Below, in pieces: positions 41,964-50,680 of a stretch of DNA of 64,000 bases. The stretch comes from Sphingomonas pokkalii. GTDB lineage: Bacteria > Pseudomonadota > Alphaproteobacteria > Sphingomonadales > Sphingomonadaceae. The stretch's first letter is position 1. Every line of letters begins with the position of its first letter. The stretch lies in the NCBI RefSeq assembly GCF_003096275.1, contig NZ_QENQ01000001.1:1-64000 (forward strand), given 5' to 3'. The notes under the pieces were generated by a model. The model did no database searches. It was not told the DNA's origin and saw only the letters and a program-made list of their open reading frames with translations. The position numbers and the translations under genes are program-made.

Positions 41964-44433
41964 TGCGAAGCGCCGCCAGCGCGGCAAAGGCGTTGCCGGG
42001 CACTGCCGCCGGCTTGGGCTTAGCGAGCGGGGTAAGCCCCTGCCAGATCCAGCGCTGCGGTGCATCGGCATCGCCACGCGCGGTGCGGAAGCCAAGCTGC
42101 GCCATCAGCCGCGCGATGGTCTCCGGCTTGAGGCCGATCGAGGTGGCGAGCGCGGGATCGGGCGCGAAGGGCTTGCGCCCCTGCCGTGCCTCGTGCGCCG
42201 CGCGGGCGATGCGCTCGACCAGATCGACCCGCACCGCCTGCGCACCGAACGGGCGGAAGCCATGCGCGAGATCGGCACCCTTCGCATCGCGCGGCAGCAC
42301 CACCGCCGCATCGGGCGGCCCCTGCTCCAGCCCCATCAGCGCCCGGCGCCGGGCAGCGGCGCGCGGCTTGAGCAGCGCGGGGGCGAACAGGTCCAGCGTG
42401 CCGATCGTCATGCCGATCGTGCGCAGCCGGTGCCGGGCGGGACCGTCCAGCCCCTCGATCATCGTGCCGGCGGCCCTGCGGGGCAGCAGTCCGCCCTGTT
42501 CGAGCAGCGCGTTGGCCAGCGCGCGCAAGGGAGCCCCGGCCGCTTCCTCCCGCGTGATCGCATCCAACTTGGCGAGCACCGGCAGGTCCGCGGCGACCCG
42601 TTCGCCGAACCAACGCTCCAGCCGCGCCTGCGCCGCCGCCTTGGCCTGCGGATCGAGCACGTCGAGCGCGCGATCGAGCTGCACCCGCGGCCGGACAAGA
42701 TTCGCACCGGGCTTGAGCAGCGCGACATCGTGCCCGCGCCAGTGAATGGCGCTGCCGACCTGCGCCAGTTCCGCATCCGGCGCCTCGGCCAACGCCGATC
42801 CACGGCGGCGATATTCGCCCGCCAGCCGCTTCTCGGCAGCGGCGAGCAGCATCCGCTTGTCCCCCGCCCGCGCCTCGGCGGCGACCTTGAATCGGAAGCC
42901 TTCGAGCGTACCGAGCGGATGTTCCTCCACGCTCACTTCGCCTTCGGGTCCGATCGTCACCGGCAGATTGGAGGCATCCGCCCCGATCTGGCGGAGCAGC
43001 ACCGTGGTGCGCTTGTCGACGAAGCGCTGGGTGAGGCTGGCGTGGAGCGCGTCGGACAGCTTCTCCTCGATCGCCCGCGTCCGCTCGGCCCAATGGGCGG
43101 GTTCTTCCAGCCAATCGGCGCGGTGGGCGATATAGGCCCAGCTGCGCGCGGCGGCGATCCGCCCGGCGAGCGTCTCGACATCGCCGCCCATATTGTCCAG
43201 CCGCTGGATCTCGTCGGCGAACCATTGGTGCGGCACATGCCCGCGCCCTTCGGACAGATGCCCGAACAGCCTTCCTACGAAGCGCGCATGCGGATCGACG
43301 CCGAGCTTGCGGAAGTCGGGCAGCCCGCACGCGGCCCAGAGCCGTGCGACCATCCGGGGATGCCGAACCCGATCCCGGACCCAGCTTTCTTCGGACAGCC
43401 GCTTGAGCACGGCGAGGTCGGTCGCCTGCGGTGCGGCGTGCAGCACCTCGTCCTCTGGCTTGCGCTCCAGGCTGGCGATGAGCGCGTCGATGCTGTCGAA
43501 ATCCGGCTCACCCTCGCGCCAGTAGAGATGCTCTAGCCGGGGCACCTGGTGCCCCTCGATCGCCAGCACTTCCTCGGGCGTGAAGGCGCTCGGACCCTCT
43601 TCGTGCAGCGCGCCGAAGGTGCCGTCCTTCTGGTGACGGCCGGCGCGGCCGGCGATCTGCGCCATTTCGGCGATGGTCAGCCGCCGCTGGCGGCGGCCGT
43701 CGAACTTGTGGAGCGAGGCGAAGGCGACATGGTGGACGTCCATGTTGAGCCCCATCCCGATCGCGTCGGTGGCGACAAGATAATCGACCTCGCCCGCCTG
43801 GAACATCGCCACCTGGGCGTTGCGGGTGCGCGGGGACAGCGCCCCCATCACCACCGCCGCGCCGCCGCGTAAGCGCCGCAGCGTCTCCGCCACGGCATAG
43901 ACTTCCTCCGCCGAGAAGGCGACGATCGCCGAGCGGCGCGGCAGGCGGGAAAGCTTCTTGGCGCCGGCATAGCTGAGCGTCGAAAACCGCGGCCGGCCGA
44001 CAATCTCCGCCTCGGGCACCAGCGCCTTGAGCATCGGCCGCAGGCTGTCCGAGCCGAGGATCATCGTTTCCTCGCGGCCGCGCGCGCGCAGCAGGCGATC
44101 GGTAAAGACATGGCCGCGCTCCGGATCGGCACCCAGCTGCGCCTCGTCGAGCGCGACGAACGCGGTCTCGCGCTCCAGCGGCATGCTCTCCGCCGTGCAG
44201 CAGAACCAGCGCGCCTTGGACGGCAGGATCTTTTCCTCGCCGGTGATCAACGCGACTTCCGCCGGCCCCTTCATCCGGACGACGCGGTCATACACCTCGC
44301 GCGCCAGCAGCCGCAGCGGAAAGCCGATCATGCCGCTGGCATGGCCGCACATCCGCTCCACCGCGAGGTGGGTCTTGCCGGTATTGGTGGGCCCGAGCAC
44401 TGCCGTGACGGGGGAACGCGCGAACTGGCTCAT
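41956..44433 (-). CDS. SUV3-like RNA/DNA helicase
   Basis: This superfamily 2 helicase is the bacterial relative of mitochondrial SUV3. The 825-residue protein has Walker A VLGPTNTGKTH (residues 12-22), the DEAQ box FVALDEAQLGADP, motif III-like ILGSDSLRPML, and helicase C motifs ATDAIGMGLNMDV and IAGRAGRHQKDGTFG. The SUV3 C-terminal domain follows, then an Ala/Arg-rich region to the end. I start at ATG 44433 (MSQFARSPVTAVLGP) with AGGTG nearby; a TTG at 44472 would add 13 residues. RNA turnover is the likely role. Confidence 0.9.
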   Translation of the reverse strand: MSQFARSPVTAVLGPTNTGKTHLAVERMCGHASGMIGFPLRLLAREVYDRVVRMKGPAEVALITGEEKILPSKARWFCCTAESMPLERETAFVALDEAQLGADPERGHVFTDRLLRARGREETMILGSDSLRPMLKALVPEAEIVGRPRFSTLSYAGAKKLSRLPRRSAIVAFSAEEVYAVAETLRRLRGGAAVVMGALSPRTRNAQVAMFQAGEVDYLVATDAIGMGLNMDVHHVAFASLHKFDGRRQRRLTIAEMAQIAGRAGRHQKDGTFGALHEEGPSAFTPEEVLAIEGHQVPRLEHLYWREGEPDFDSIDALIASLERKPEDEVLHAAPQATDLAVLKRLSEESWVRDRVRHPRMVARLWAACGLPDFRKLGVDPHARFVGRLFGHLSEGRGHVPHQWFADEIQRLDNMGGDVETLAGRIAAARSWAYIAHRADWLEEPAHWAERTRAIEEKLSDALHASLTQRFVDKRTTVLLRQIGADASNLPVTIGPEGEVSVEEHPLGTLEGFRFKVAAEARAGDKRMLLAAAEKRLAGEYRRRGSALAEAPDAELAQVGSAIHWRGHDVALLKPGANLVRPRVQLDRALDVLDPQAKAAAQARLERWFGERVAADLPVLAKLDAITREEAAGAPLRALANALLEQGGLLPRRAAGTMIEGLDGPARHRLRTIGMTIGTLDLFAPALLKPRAAARRRALMGLEQGPPDAAVVLPRDAKGADLAHGFRPFGAQAVRVDLVERIARAAHEARQGRKPFAPDPALATSIGLKPETIARLMAQLGFRTARGDADAPQRWIWQGLTPLAKPKPAAVPGNAFAALAALRNG

Positions 44434-44630
44434 GTCACCTGCCAAGATCGTCGCCCGAGCGACGTTAGGCAACTCCCCCGTGCCAGCTTTTACGCCTGCG
44501 CATTCGGTTTCGGCCGATCCGGCCGGTTCGGCGCGGCTTCCGCACGGGTTGGCGCGTCAAAGGCGTGGCAGCCGCCAACTTAATTTGACTTTAAGCCTTC
44601 GATTCCAGACTGATTCGATGGACGCGTCGC

Positions 44631-46145
44631 TTGTTCGGCGCAATCGGGCATCAGGGGCAGCACCGCTTGTTCTTTCGCGACGATCATGGATCGGGCCTCG
44701 CCGGCGGCGGTGGCGGGCTGGCGCGCGCGATCCCCGCGGTGGTGCCGACGCGGATCGGCAAGCGGCTCGCGACACTGGACCTCGTCCCCGATCTCGGCGC
44801 CGACATCGGTTCCCGCACCTGGTTTCGCGGCGCTGCCACCTGTGCCGCATTGTGCGCCGCGACCTGGATGCTCTCGCCGGGTTTCGACCGGCCGATCACC
44901 GGTATCGTCCCCGCGCCGCTGCGCGGCGAGGCCGAACAGGCGCAGCAGGCCCAGGCGATCGCGCCGCTCTCCAAGGGCTCGCGCACTGGCGTCCATGTCG
45001 CCGCGACCGGCCTGGTCAAGCCGCTCGCCGATACGCCCGAACGCCCCATCATCGAGCATGAGGCGCGGCTCGCCAGCGGCACGATGCTGCGCGGCGTGCT
45101 GCTGCGCTCCGGCGTGGGCGAGGCGGACGCCGGGATCGTCGCGAGCCTGGTCGCCGGTACGATGCCGCTCGGCCAGATCCAGCGTAACACGGTGCTGGAA
45201 ATGACGCTGGGCCGCCGCGCCGATACGTCGCAGCCGCGCCCGCTCGAGAAGCTCGCCTTCCGCGCCGCGTTCGATCGCCGGATCGAAGTCACCCGCACCG
45301 GGGCAGCGCTGGCGATCACCTCGATCCCGATCGCGATCGATCGCACGCCGCTGCGCGTGCAGGGCCTGATCGGATCGAGCCTCTACCGCTCCGCCCGCGC
45401 CGCCGGCGCCCCTGCCAAGGCGGTGGAAAGCTTCCTGCGCACGCTCGCCAGCCGCGTCTCGGTGTCGAAGCTGGGATCGGCCTGCAAGTTCGACCTGATC
45501 CTCGGCCAGGCCCGCGCCGCGACCGGCGAGGTCCAATATGGCCAGCTGATGTATGCCGGCGTCACCGGCTGTGCGAACGGCGTCCAGCTCGCCCCCTGGG
45601 AGAGCGACGGCAAGACCGAATGGTTCGACGCCAGCGGCACCGGCAACAAGACCGGCATGATGACGATGCCGGTCAACGGCCGCTTCTCCTCCGCCTTCGG
45701 GATGCGGATGCACCCGATCCTGGGCTTCACCCGGATGCACAAGGGCATCGATATCGCCGCACCCTATGGCTCGCCGGTCTATGCCGCGGTCGACGGGGTG
45801 GTCCGCGTGGCAAGCCGGTCGGCCGGCTATGGCAATCTGATCCGCATCGATCATGGCGGCGGCTTTGGCACCGGCTATGCCCATCTGAGCAAGATCATGG
45901 TCCGTCCCGGCCAGTCGGTGCGCAAGGGCCAGCAGATCGGCCGCAGCGGCAATTCCGGGCTGTCGACCGGCCCCCACCTTCATTTCGAGACGACCCGGAA
46001 CGGCCAGGCGGTCAATCCCCGCGCGGTGTCGTTCGTCTCGGTCCGGCGCCTGACCGGGGGTGCGCTCGGCGCATTCCGGGCCAAGCTGCACAGCCTGCTG
46101 GCGGTGCCGGTCGGCCACGGCGCGCAGCAGGCAGACGCCGAGTAG
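44631..46145 (+). CDS. M23-family (LytM-type) murein endopeptidase
   Basis: The 504-residue protein cuts or regulates peptidoglycan cross-bridges in the periplasm. After a basic N-terminus there is one signal-anchor segment (AATCAALCAATWML). Then come a LysM/OapA-like region with paired beta domains and the M23 domain. HKGIDIAAPYGSPVYAA has His370 and Asp374, and HLHFE has His449 and His451: all zinc and catalytic residues are present. The start is TTG 44631, the first start codon after an in-frame stop at 44592; the ribosome site is weak, so the exact start is uncertain. Confidence 0.9.
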   Translation: MFGAIGHQGQHRLFFRDDHGSGLAGGGGGLARAIPAVVPTRIGKRLATLDLVPDLGADIGSRTWFRGAATCAALCAATWMLSPGFDRPITGIVPAPLRGEAEQAQQAQAIAPLSKGSRTGVHVAATGLVKPLADTPERPIIEHEARLASGTMLRGVLLRSGVGEADAGIVASLVAGTMPLGQIQRNTVLEMTLGRRADTSQPRPLEKLAFRAAFDRRIEVTRTGAALAITSIPIAIDRTPLRVQGLIGSSLYRSARAAGAPAKAVESFLRTLASRVSVSKLGSACKFDLILGQARAATGEVQYGQLMYAGVTGCANGVQLAPWESDGKTEWFDASGTGNKTGMMTMPVNGRFSSAFGMRMHPILGFTRMHKGIDIAAPYGSPVYAAVDGVVRVASRSAGYGNLIRIDHGGGFGTGYAHLSKIMVRPGQSVRKGQQIGRSGNSGLSTGPHLHFETTRNGQAVNPRAVSFVSVRRLTGGALGAFRAKLHSLLAVPVGHGAQQADAE

Positions 46146-46174
46146 GCGCTACCGCCCCCGCGCGCGCCAGCGGC

Positions 46175-46939
46175 TCAGAATCGCCGCCAGAGCGCCCCCG
46201 CACCCCAGCCGAACAGGAACGATACGCCCACGGCGACCAGGCCGTAGAGGATCGACTGTTTCTCGGCGCTGGTGGCGACGAACTGCTCGAAGCCGGATTT
46301 GCGGATCTCGATTGGCCGCACCGCCGCCGCCAGCACACGGCCGTCGCGGATCAGGAAGGTTTCGGCGGTGAAACGCCCCACCGGCACTCGCGCCGGAATC
46401 GTCAGTCGCGCGCGATAGAGCACCCCATCGGTGATCTCCACCGCGCGCGGCGCCTCGTAGAAAAGGCGATTGCGCCGCTTGAGATCGACAAGGCCGCGAT
46501 CGAACCGTGCCTGCACTTCGGGTGCGGCGGCCGAAGCGGGCGACAATTGCAGGCTGTCCAGCCCCAGTTCGTAAATGGCGCGGGTGCGTTCGTCGACCAG
46601 CTCGCCGATCGGACGCGACGAAGCGATGGCATAGAAACTGGGCGCAGAGCGATAGCGCATCTGATCGGCGTTCACCCAGATCCCGGCAACCTTGCTCTTT
46701 TCGCGGACCAACACCGATTCGGTCGGCCCCTTTACAACCACCACGACATCGGCCGGCTTCTCGCCCGCAGCCGGCGCGCGGCCGCCCGGATAGAGGATCG
46801 CGCCGAACAGCAGCAGTTCGGCGCCGGTGAAGCTGTAGGCGATTTCAATGTCGCGCTGGGATACGTCCGGCACCAGTTCCGGCTTGGCCTGCGCCATCAG
46901 CAGCGGGGCCAGCAGCGCCAGAAACCCCGCCCGTCTCAC
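46175..46939 (-). CDS. TIGR02186-family membrane-anchored protein
   Basis: This is an alphaproteobacterial protein that usually accompanies a TauE/SafE exporter. The 254-residue protein has a signal peptide (FLALLAPLLMAQA), a beta-rich periplasmic domain starting VSQRDIEIAYSFTGAELLLFGAI, and a C-terminal membrane helix (ILYGLVAVGVSFLFGWGAGALW). GTG 46939 overlaps the TauE stop by four bases (GTGA), so the two are translated together. It may be a periplasmic partner of the exporter. Confidence 0.85.
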   Translation of the reverse strand: MRRAGFLALLAPLLMAQAKPELVPDVSQRDIEIAYSFTGAELLLFGAILYPGGRAPAAGEKPADVVVVVKGPTESVLVREKSKVAGIWVNADQMRYRSAPSFYAIASSRPIGELVDERTRAIYELGLDSLQLSPASAAAPEVQARFDRGLVDLKRRNRLFYEAPRAVEITDGVLYRARLTIPARVPVGRFTAETFLIRDGRVLAAAVRPIEIRKSGFEQFVATSAEKQSILYGLVAVGVSFLFGWGAGALWRRF

Positions 46940-47850
46940 GCAACCGTCACCGAATAGATCTCGTCGGGCCGCCAGGCGAGGCCGAGCAGCATCCGCGCCG
47001 CGACCGTCAGCACGATCACCGCCAGCAACAGGCGCAGATATTCGGGCCTGGCCCTGGCCGCGAATCGCGCGCCGAGCTGCGCACCGATCACCGATCCCAG
47101 CAGCAGCAGGATCGCCAGCACGATATCGACCGCCTTGGTGGTGGTTGCGTGCACCATCGTCGCCACGGCGGTGGTGAACAGCGTCTGGAACAGCGAGGTG
47201 CCGACCACCGTCTGCGTGCCCATGCCGAGGATGTACAGCATTGCCGGCACCAGGATGAAGCCGCCGCCGACGCCGAGTAACATGGTGAGGATGCCGGTGA
47301 AAAAGCCAAGCAGCAGCGGCGCGAGCGGCGAGATATACAGGCCAGATGCATAGAATCGCCAGCGGAAGGGCAAGGCCGCGACCAGCGGATGATGGCGCCG
47401 CTTGCGCGCCTTCGCCACGGCGGCCCCGCGCGATACCCGGATCGCGCCGATCGATTCGCGGAACATCAGCCCGCCGATCGATCCGAGCAGCAACACATAG
47501 AGCACGCCGATCACGACATCGATCTGCCCCATCGCCTGCAATATCTTGAACAGCCAGGCGCCGACCATGCTGCCCAGCACGCCCCCGGCGACGAGCACCC
47601 CGCCCATCTGCAGGTCGACGCCCTTGCGGCGGAGATGCGCGAACACGCCGGATACGCTGGCGCCGGTCACCTGGCTGGCGGCGGAGGCCGCGGCGACGGT
47701 TGGCGGAATGCCGTAGAAGATCAGCAGGGGCGTCGTCAGGAAACCGCCACCGACCCCGAACATGCCCGAGAGCAGGCCCACGCCAAGCCCGAGGGCGACG
47801 ATCACCAGCGCATTGACCGACAGGTTCGCGATCGGGAGGTAGAGATCCAT
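46936..47850 (-). CDS. TauE/SafE-family anion (sulfite) exporter
   Basis: This 304-residue membrane protein has eight or nine helices and the internal repeat of the family: LLSGMFGVGGGFLTTPLL near the N-terminus and TMLLGVGGGFILVPAMLYILG in the second half. The family exports sulfite, sulfoacetate or related organic anions. A basic loop (KARKRRHHPLVAA) joins the halves. It is the first gene of a pair with the TIGR02186 protein. Confidence 0.9.
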   Translation of the reverse strand: MDLYLPIANLSVNALVIVALGLGVGLLSGMFGVGGGFLTTPLLIFYGIPPTVAAASAASQVTGASVSGVFAHLRRKGVDLQMGGVLVAGGVLGSMVGAWLFKILQAMGQIDVVIGVLYVLLLGSIGGLMFRESIGAIRVSRGAAVAKARKRRHHPLVAALPFRWRFYASGLYISPLAPLLLGFFTGILTMLLGVGGGFILVPAMLYILGMGTQTVVGTSLFQTLFTTAVATMVHATTTKAVDIVLAILLLLGSVIGAQLGARFAARARPEYLRLLLAVIVLTVAARMLLGLAWRPDEIYSVTVA

Positions 47851-47958
47851 GCGCGCCCAGCTCTACTCGCTTTAAGCATCGCTGCGAAAGGGCGAAGGGA
47901 CGACATTTTCGCCCGCTATGTCTGTTTGGAACTGCGCCATGGCGCGTCCTTCGGCCGT

Positions 47959-48978
47959 TCAGAAATCGCTGCCGATCGACAGCGCCAGGCCCGAACCGGG
48001 GCGGCCATCGCCGGCAATGCGTTGCCGCCAGTCGAGCGCGATCCTGGCGCGGGAGGCGCCCAGCGGTACCCCCACGACCAGCGACGGCCCGGCATCCAGC
48101 CGCCGGGCCTCGCGCTGTGCCGCGCCCCACAAGCCGGCCCCGGACGAAACATCAATGCCATGCCCCTCGAAGAGCCGCCGGATCAGGCGCCCGGCGCCGT
48201 CGACATACGGCGCCGGCCGGCCGCGCAGGATCACCCCCGCCTGACCATAGGCTTCGATGCGCAACCGCGGGCCCAATGGGTGATCGATCCCGAAGATCAC
48301 GCCGACGCCACTTCCCCCGGCGCCGCCATCCAGCGGAATGCGCCGCTCGACGATCAACCGGATGGGGCGTGCAACCTGCCATTCCAGTCCGATCGCGGCT
48401 TCCGCCCCCCGGCCCGCGAGCGGCCCCGCCACCCGTCCCACCGCCGCGATCGGCGTCTCGCTGCCCAGCGGACGGACGATCCGCAGGCCATATTGGCTCC
48501 CGCCGATCTGTCCGGCGCCGGGCACCGCACCGATGCCGCTGCCCGGTCGCGCCACCAGCCACAGGCTCGCCCGCCAGCGATCATACCGCCGGGCGACGAC
48601 CGGCGGCGGCGGTGGCGCATCCGGCACGATCCGAGCCTTGGGCCCGGCCGGCACGGGGTCCGGCGCGGCGATGTCGGCGGGCCGCGCAAGCAGCACCGGC
48701 AAGCGCCCGCCGGCCGGCGGCGGCAGTGGCGAGGGCGACCGGTGTAGCGGTGCGGCGTCGGGCTGCCACCGCACAACATTCCGAGAGACGGAACTGCCAT
48801 ATGCGAGCGGCGGGAGCGGAGTCATGCGGGGGTGCGCCACTCGTCGCGACGGACCCGGCGGAACGAGCGGGGCCGGAAGCTCCGCCGCCGGCATCAGCAT
48901 CATCGCACGCAAGCCGATCCACGCCAGCACCACCCCCCCGACGAATCGCAAGGGCCGGCCACTTCCCGGGCGGTTCAT
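47959..48978 (-). CDS. NfrA_C-like outer-membrane protein (putative polysaccharide export partner)
   Basis: The 339-residue protein has an N-terminal hydrophobic anchor, a Pro-rich linker, and a C-terminal beta-barrel-like domain ending in ALSIGSDF. The domain (SLWLVARPGS, GSQYGLRIVRPL, IAAVGRVAGPLAGRGAEAAIGLEW, ALDWRQRIAGDGRPGSG) resembles the C-terminal domain of phage N4 receptor NfrA as I recall it. ATG 48978 overlaps the stop of the NfrB-like gene (ATGA), so the two are coupled. The large TPR part of true NfrA is absent. A role in passing a polymer through the outer membrane is inference. Confidence 0.6.
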   Translation of the reverse strand: MNRPGSGRPLRFVGGVVLAWIGLRAMMLMPAAELPAPLVPPGPSRRVAHPRMTPLPPLAYGSSVSRNVVRWQPDAAPLHRSPSPLPPPAGGRLPVLLARPADIAAPDPVPAGPKARIVPDAPPPPPVVARRYDRWRASLWLVARPGSGIGAVPGAGQIGGSQYGLRIVRPLGSETPIAAVGRVAGPLAGRGAEAAIGLEWQVARPIRLIVERRIPLDGGAGGSGVGVIFGIDHPLGPRLRIEAYGQAGVILRGRPAPYVDGAGRLIRRLFEGHGIDVSSGAGLWGAAQREARRLDAGPSLVVGVPLGASRARIALDWRQRIAGDGRPGSGLALSIGSDF

Positions 48979-50354
48979 GCGGCAGCCGGATCGGCGCCCC
49001 CGCCCATTCCGGGAAAGTGATGCGCGGTCTTGTCCCACCGCAAGGGTCCGCCGCGCAACAGGCCGATATAGATCCCCAGCGCGCGCCGGGCAGCGAGCAG
49101 CGCGATCGCATTCGCCACCAGCATCCTGGGAATCGACCAGAGCGCTTCTCGCCAGCCATGGCCGCTGCCGACCAGCAGTACGCGCATCAGCAGCCGCCAG
49201 GCGAGCAGGCCCGTATTGACGAGCAACAGCACCGCCGCCCAGCCCTCAAGGCCGGGTGGCGAGGTGCCGGCCGCCAGGTGGAGGCCGCCGGAGATCGCCC
49301 AGAGCACCAGCGCGCCATAGGCAAGCGCGAGCACCGGCATGGCGAGCGTGACCCGCCGATCGCGCATCCGCATCCAATGATCGCCCAGCTCGCGCCAGCG
49401 CGCCCAGCCGGTGCGATCCCAGCCCGCCAGCGCGATGCCGGCCATCCACCGGGCCTTTTGCCGAACCGCGGTCGACAGCGTCGCTGGAAAGAAGGCCCGT
49501 ACCGCGACCAGCGTGGCTTCTTCGCCGCGCACGGCCCGAACGAACACGCATGGCGCCCCCATTGCGCGTAGCGTGATGCCAAGCTCATAATCCTCGGTCA
49601 GGCTGGCCGCGTCGAACGGCACCCCCCGAAGGTCGGCGATACGCTGCACCAGATCGCGGCGAATGGCGCAGCCCACCCCGGCCAGCGGCATACTGGCGCG
49701 CAGCAATTGCCGCACCGGCAGGGCCATCCCGTGCGCCTGGGCGAACTCGTCGAGATAATGGCCCGAGACCATGCGCGAGCCGGACGCGACGAGCGGCACC
49801 ACCGGTAGCTGCACCGCGCCATGCATATCGAGATAGGCGGAAAAGACCCGCAGCTCCGCGGGATCGACAACATCCTCGGCATCGTGCAGCACGATCGCAT
49901 CCACCCGCGCCTGCTCCACCGCTTCGTCGCGCAGCAGCGCGCGCCACAGGCTGTTCAGGCAGTCCGCCTTGGTGGTAGGCCCGGGATTCGTGCCGACCAC
50001 GAGCCGCACGCGCGCGTCCTCCGCCGCCACCCGCGCGACGGCGGCGATCGTGGCGGCGTCATTGGGATAGGTCCCGACATAGATACGGTAGGTCGCGCAG
50101 GGCCAGCGCTGCAAGGTCGACCGCAACATCGCCTCGATCACCGCGGATTCGTCCCAGGCAGGTACGAAGATCGCGAAACGTTTCGGCGCGCGGCCCTCCA
50201 GCGCGTCGGCCGAGACATGGCTTTGACGAAAAAGCCATATCCTAGCGATGTAGATCGCATCCATCAGCAGGTCATCGACGCCACCGATCGCCATGAACAC
50301 CGCCGCGAAAAGCGTTACTTCCCGCGCCAGCCAGTCGATTGCCCCAATCATCAT
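48975..50354 (-). CDS. NfrB-like membrane glycosyltransferase (family 2 type)
   Basis: This is a processive-type inner-membrane glycosyltransferase, 459 residues. It has an N-terminal helix pair, the GT-A core with FAIFVPAWDESAVI (residues 60-73), the metal motif HDAEDVVDP (157-165), TEDYELG, and QKARWMAG as the QxxRW-type motif. Three or four membrane helices follow. The PAWDES and DAEDxVDP forms are those of NfrB. The C-terminal MshEN (c-di-GMP-binding) domain of E. coli NfrB is missing. It leads a two-gene operon with the NfrA_C-like gene. Confidence 0.82.
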   Translation of the reverse strand: MMIGAIDWLAREVTLFAAVFMAIGGVDDLLMDAIYIARIWLFRQSHVSADALEGRAPKRFAIFVPAWDESAVIEAMLRSTLQRWPCATYRIYVGTYPNDAATIAAVARVAAEDARVRLVVGTNPGPTTKADCLNSLWRALLRDEAVEQARVDAIVLHDAEDVVDPAELRVFSAYLDMHGAVQLPVVPLVASGSRMVSGHYLDEFAQAHGMALPVRQLLRASMPLAGVGCAIRRDLVQRIADLRGVPFDAASLTEDYELGITLRAMGAPCVFVRAVRGEEATLVAVRAFFPATLSTAVRQKARWMAGIALAGWDRTGWARWRELGDHWMRMRDRRVTLAMPVLALAYGALVLWAISGGLHLAAGTSPPGLEGWAAVLLLVNTGLLAWRLLMRVLLVGSGHGWREALWSIPRMLVANAIALLAARRALGIYIGLLRGGPLRWDKTAHHFPGMGGGADPAAA

Positions 50355-50568
50355 CGCATCCCCCCGATGACTCCGAAACGGACGGGGCGACGATTCCTTT
50401 CACAGACCGCAAGTTATCGTCACAACCCCCGAGAAGGATATGAGAAAAACTGCAGGAACGTCCATCATTTCGAAAGCTTAATGATCCACTTCCGATGCAA
50501 CTATTGGCAGATTCGCCGGATATATCGGCGGGCCGCGCAGCGCGCCGGCGCAGGTGGTTTGAAAGAAA

Positions 50569-50593
50569 GGAACATTACGCCGGCGGCGCCGTT
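50569..50593 (+). promoter_or_regulatory. EcfG-type (general stress response) promoter
   Basis: GGAAC at 50569-50573 and CGTT at 50590-50593 are separated by exactly 16 bases. No protein gene follows on this strand, but a strong terminator lies about 70 bases downstream. The promoter also sits inside a palindrome (GAAAGGAA at 50565-50572 with TTCCTTTC at 50607-50614). Confidence 0.55.
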
Positions 50594-50599
50594 ACGGCG

Positions 50600-50671
50600 C
50601 ACGACATTCCTTTCGGATGCCCCCGCACCTTCGATCCGGCCGGGCGCAGCTTCGCCCGGCCGGATTCTTTT
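50600..50671 (+). ncRNA. Candidate stress-induced small RNA
   Basis: A transcript from the EcfG-type promoter would begin near 50600 and stop at the terminator, giving about 70 bases. It would have an unpaired 5' part, then a C-rich loop (GCCCCCGCACC, 50619-50629) closed by CGGAT/ATCCG (50614-50618 with 50634-50638). The terminator hairpin comes last, and its stem competes for the same ATCC. The outline, an EcfG-dependent RNA with an exposed C-rich loop, recalls GsrN of Caulobacter; homology is not claimed. The ends are inferred from the promoter and terminator. Confidence 0.42.
50634..50671 (+). terminator. Strong hairpin terminator on the plus strand
   Basis: ATCCGGCCGGGCG at 50634-50646 pairs perfectly over 13 bases with CGCCCGGCCGGAT at 50653-50665 around a six-base loop, followed by TCTTTTC. 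It points away from the glycosyltransferase operon and toward the end of the convergent RcnB-like gene, so no known plus-strand gene needs it except the candidate small RNA. It might also serve the RcnB-like gene in the other direction, but that side has no T-run. Confidence 0.8.
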
Positions 50672-50680
50672 CATGCCCGT

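Larger units (their letters stand above)
50355..50680. other. 326-bp intergenic region with promoter, hairpins and terminator
   Basis: No protein gene is convincing here. The left end must hold the minus-strand promoter of the glycosyltransferase operon. From 50565 on, the plus strand carries a nested palindrome (GAAAGGAA...TTCCTTTC around GCGCCG-TTA-CGGCGC), an EcfG-type promoter, a C-rich stretch and a strong plus-strand terminator. This set suggests a short RNA gene (see 50600-50671). Confidence 0.6.
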
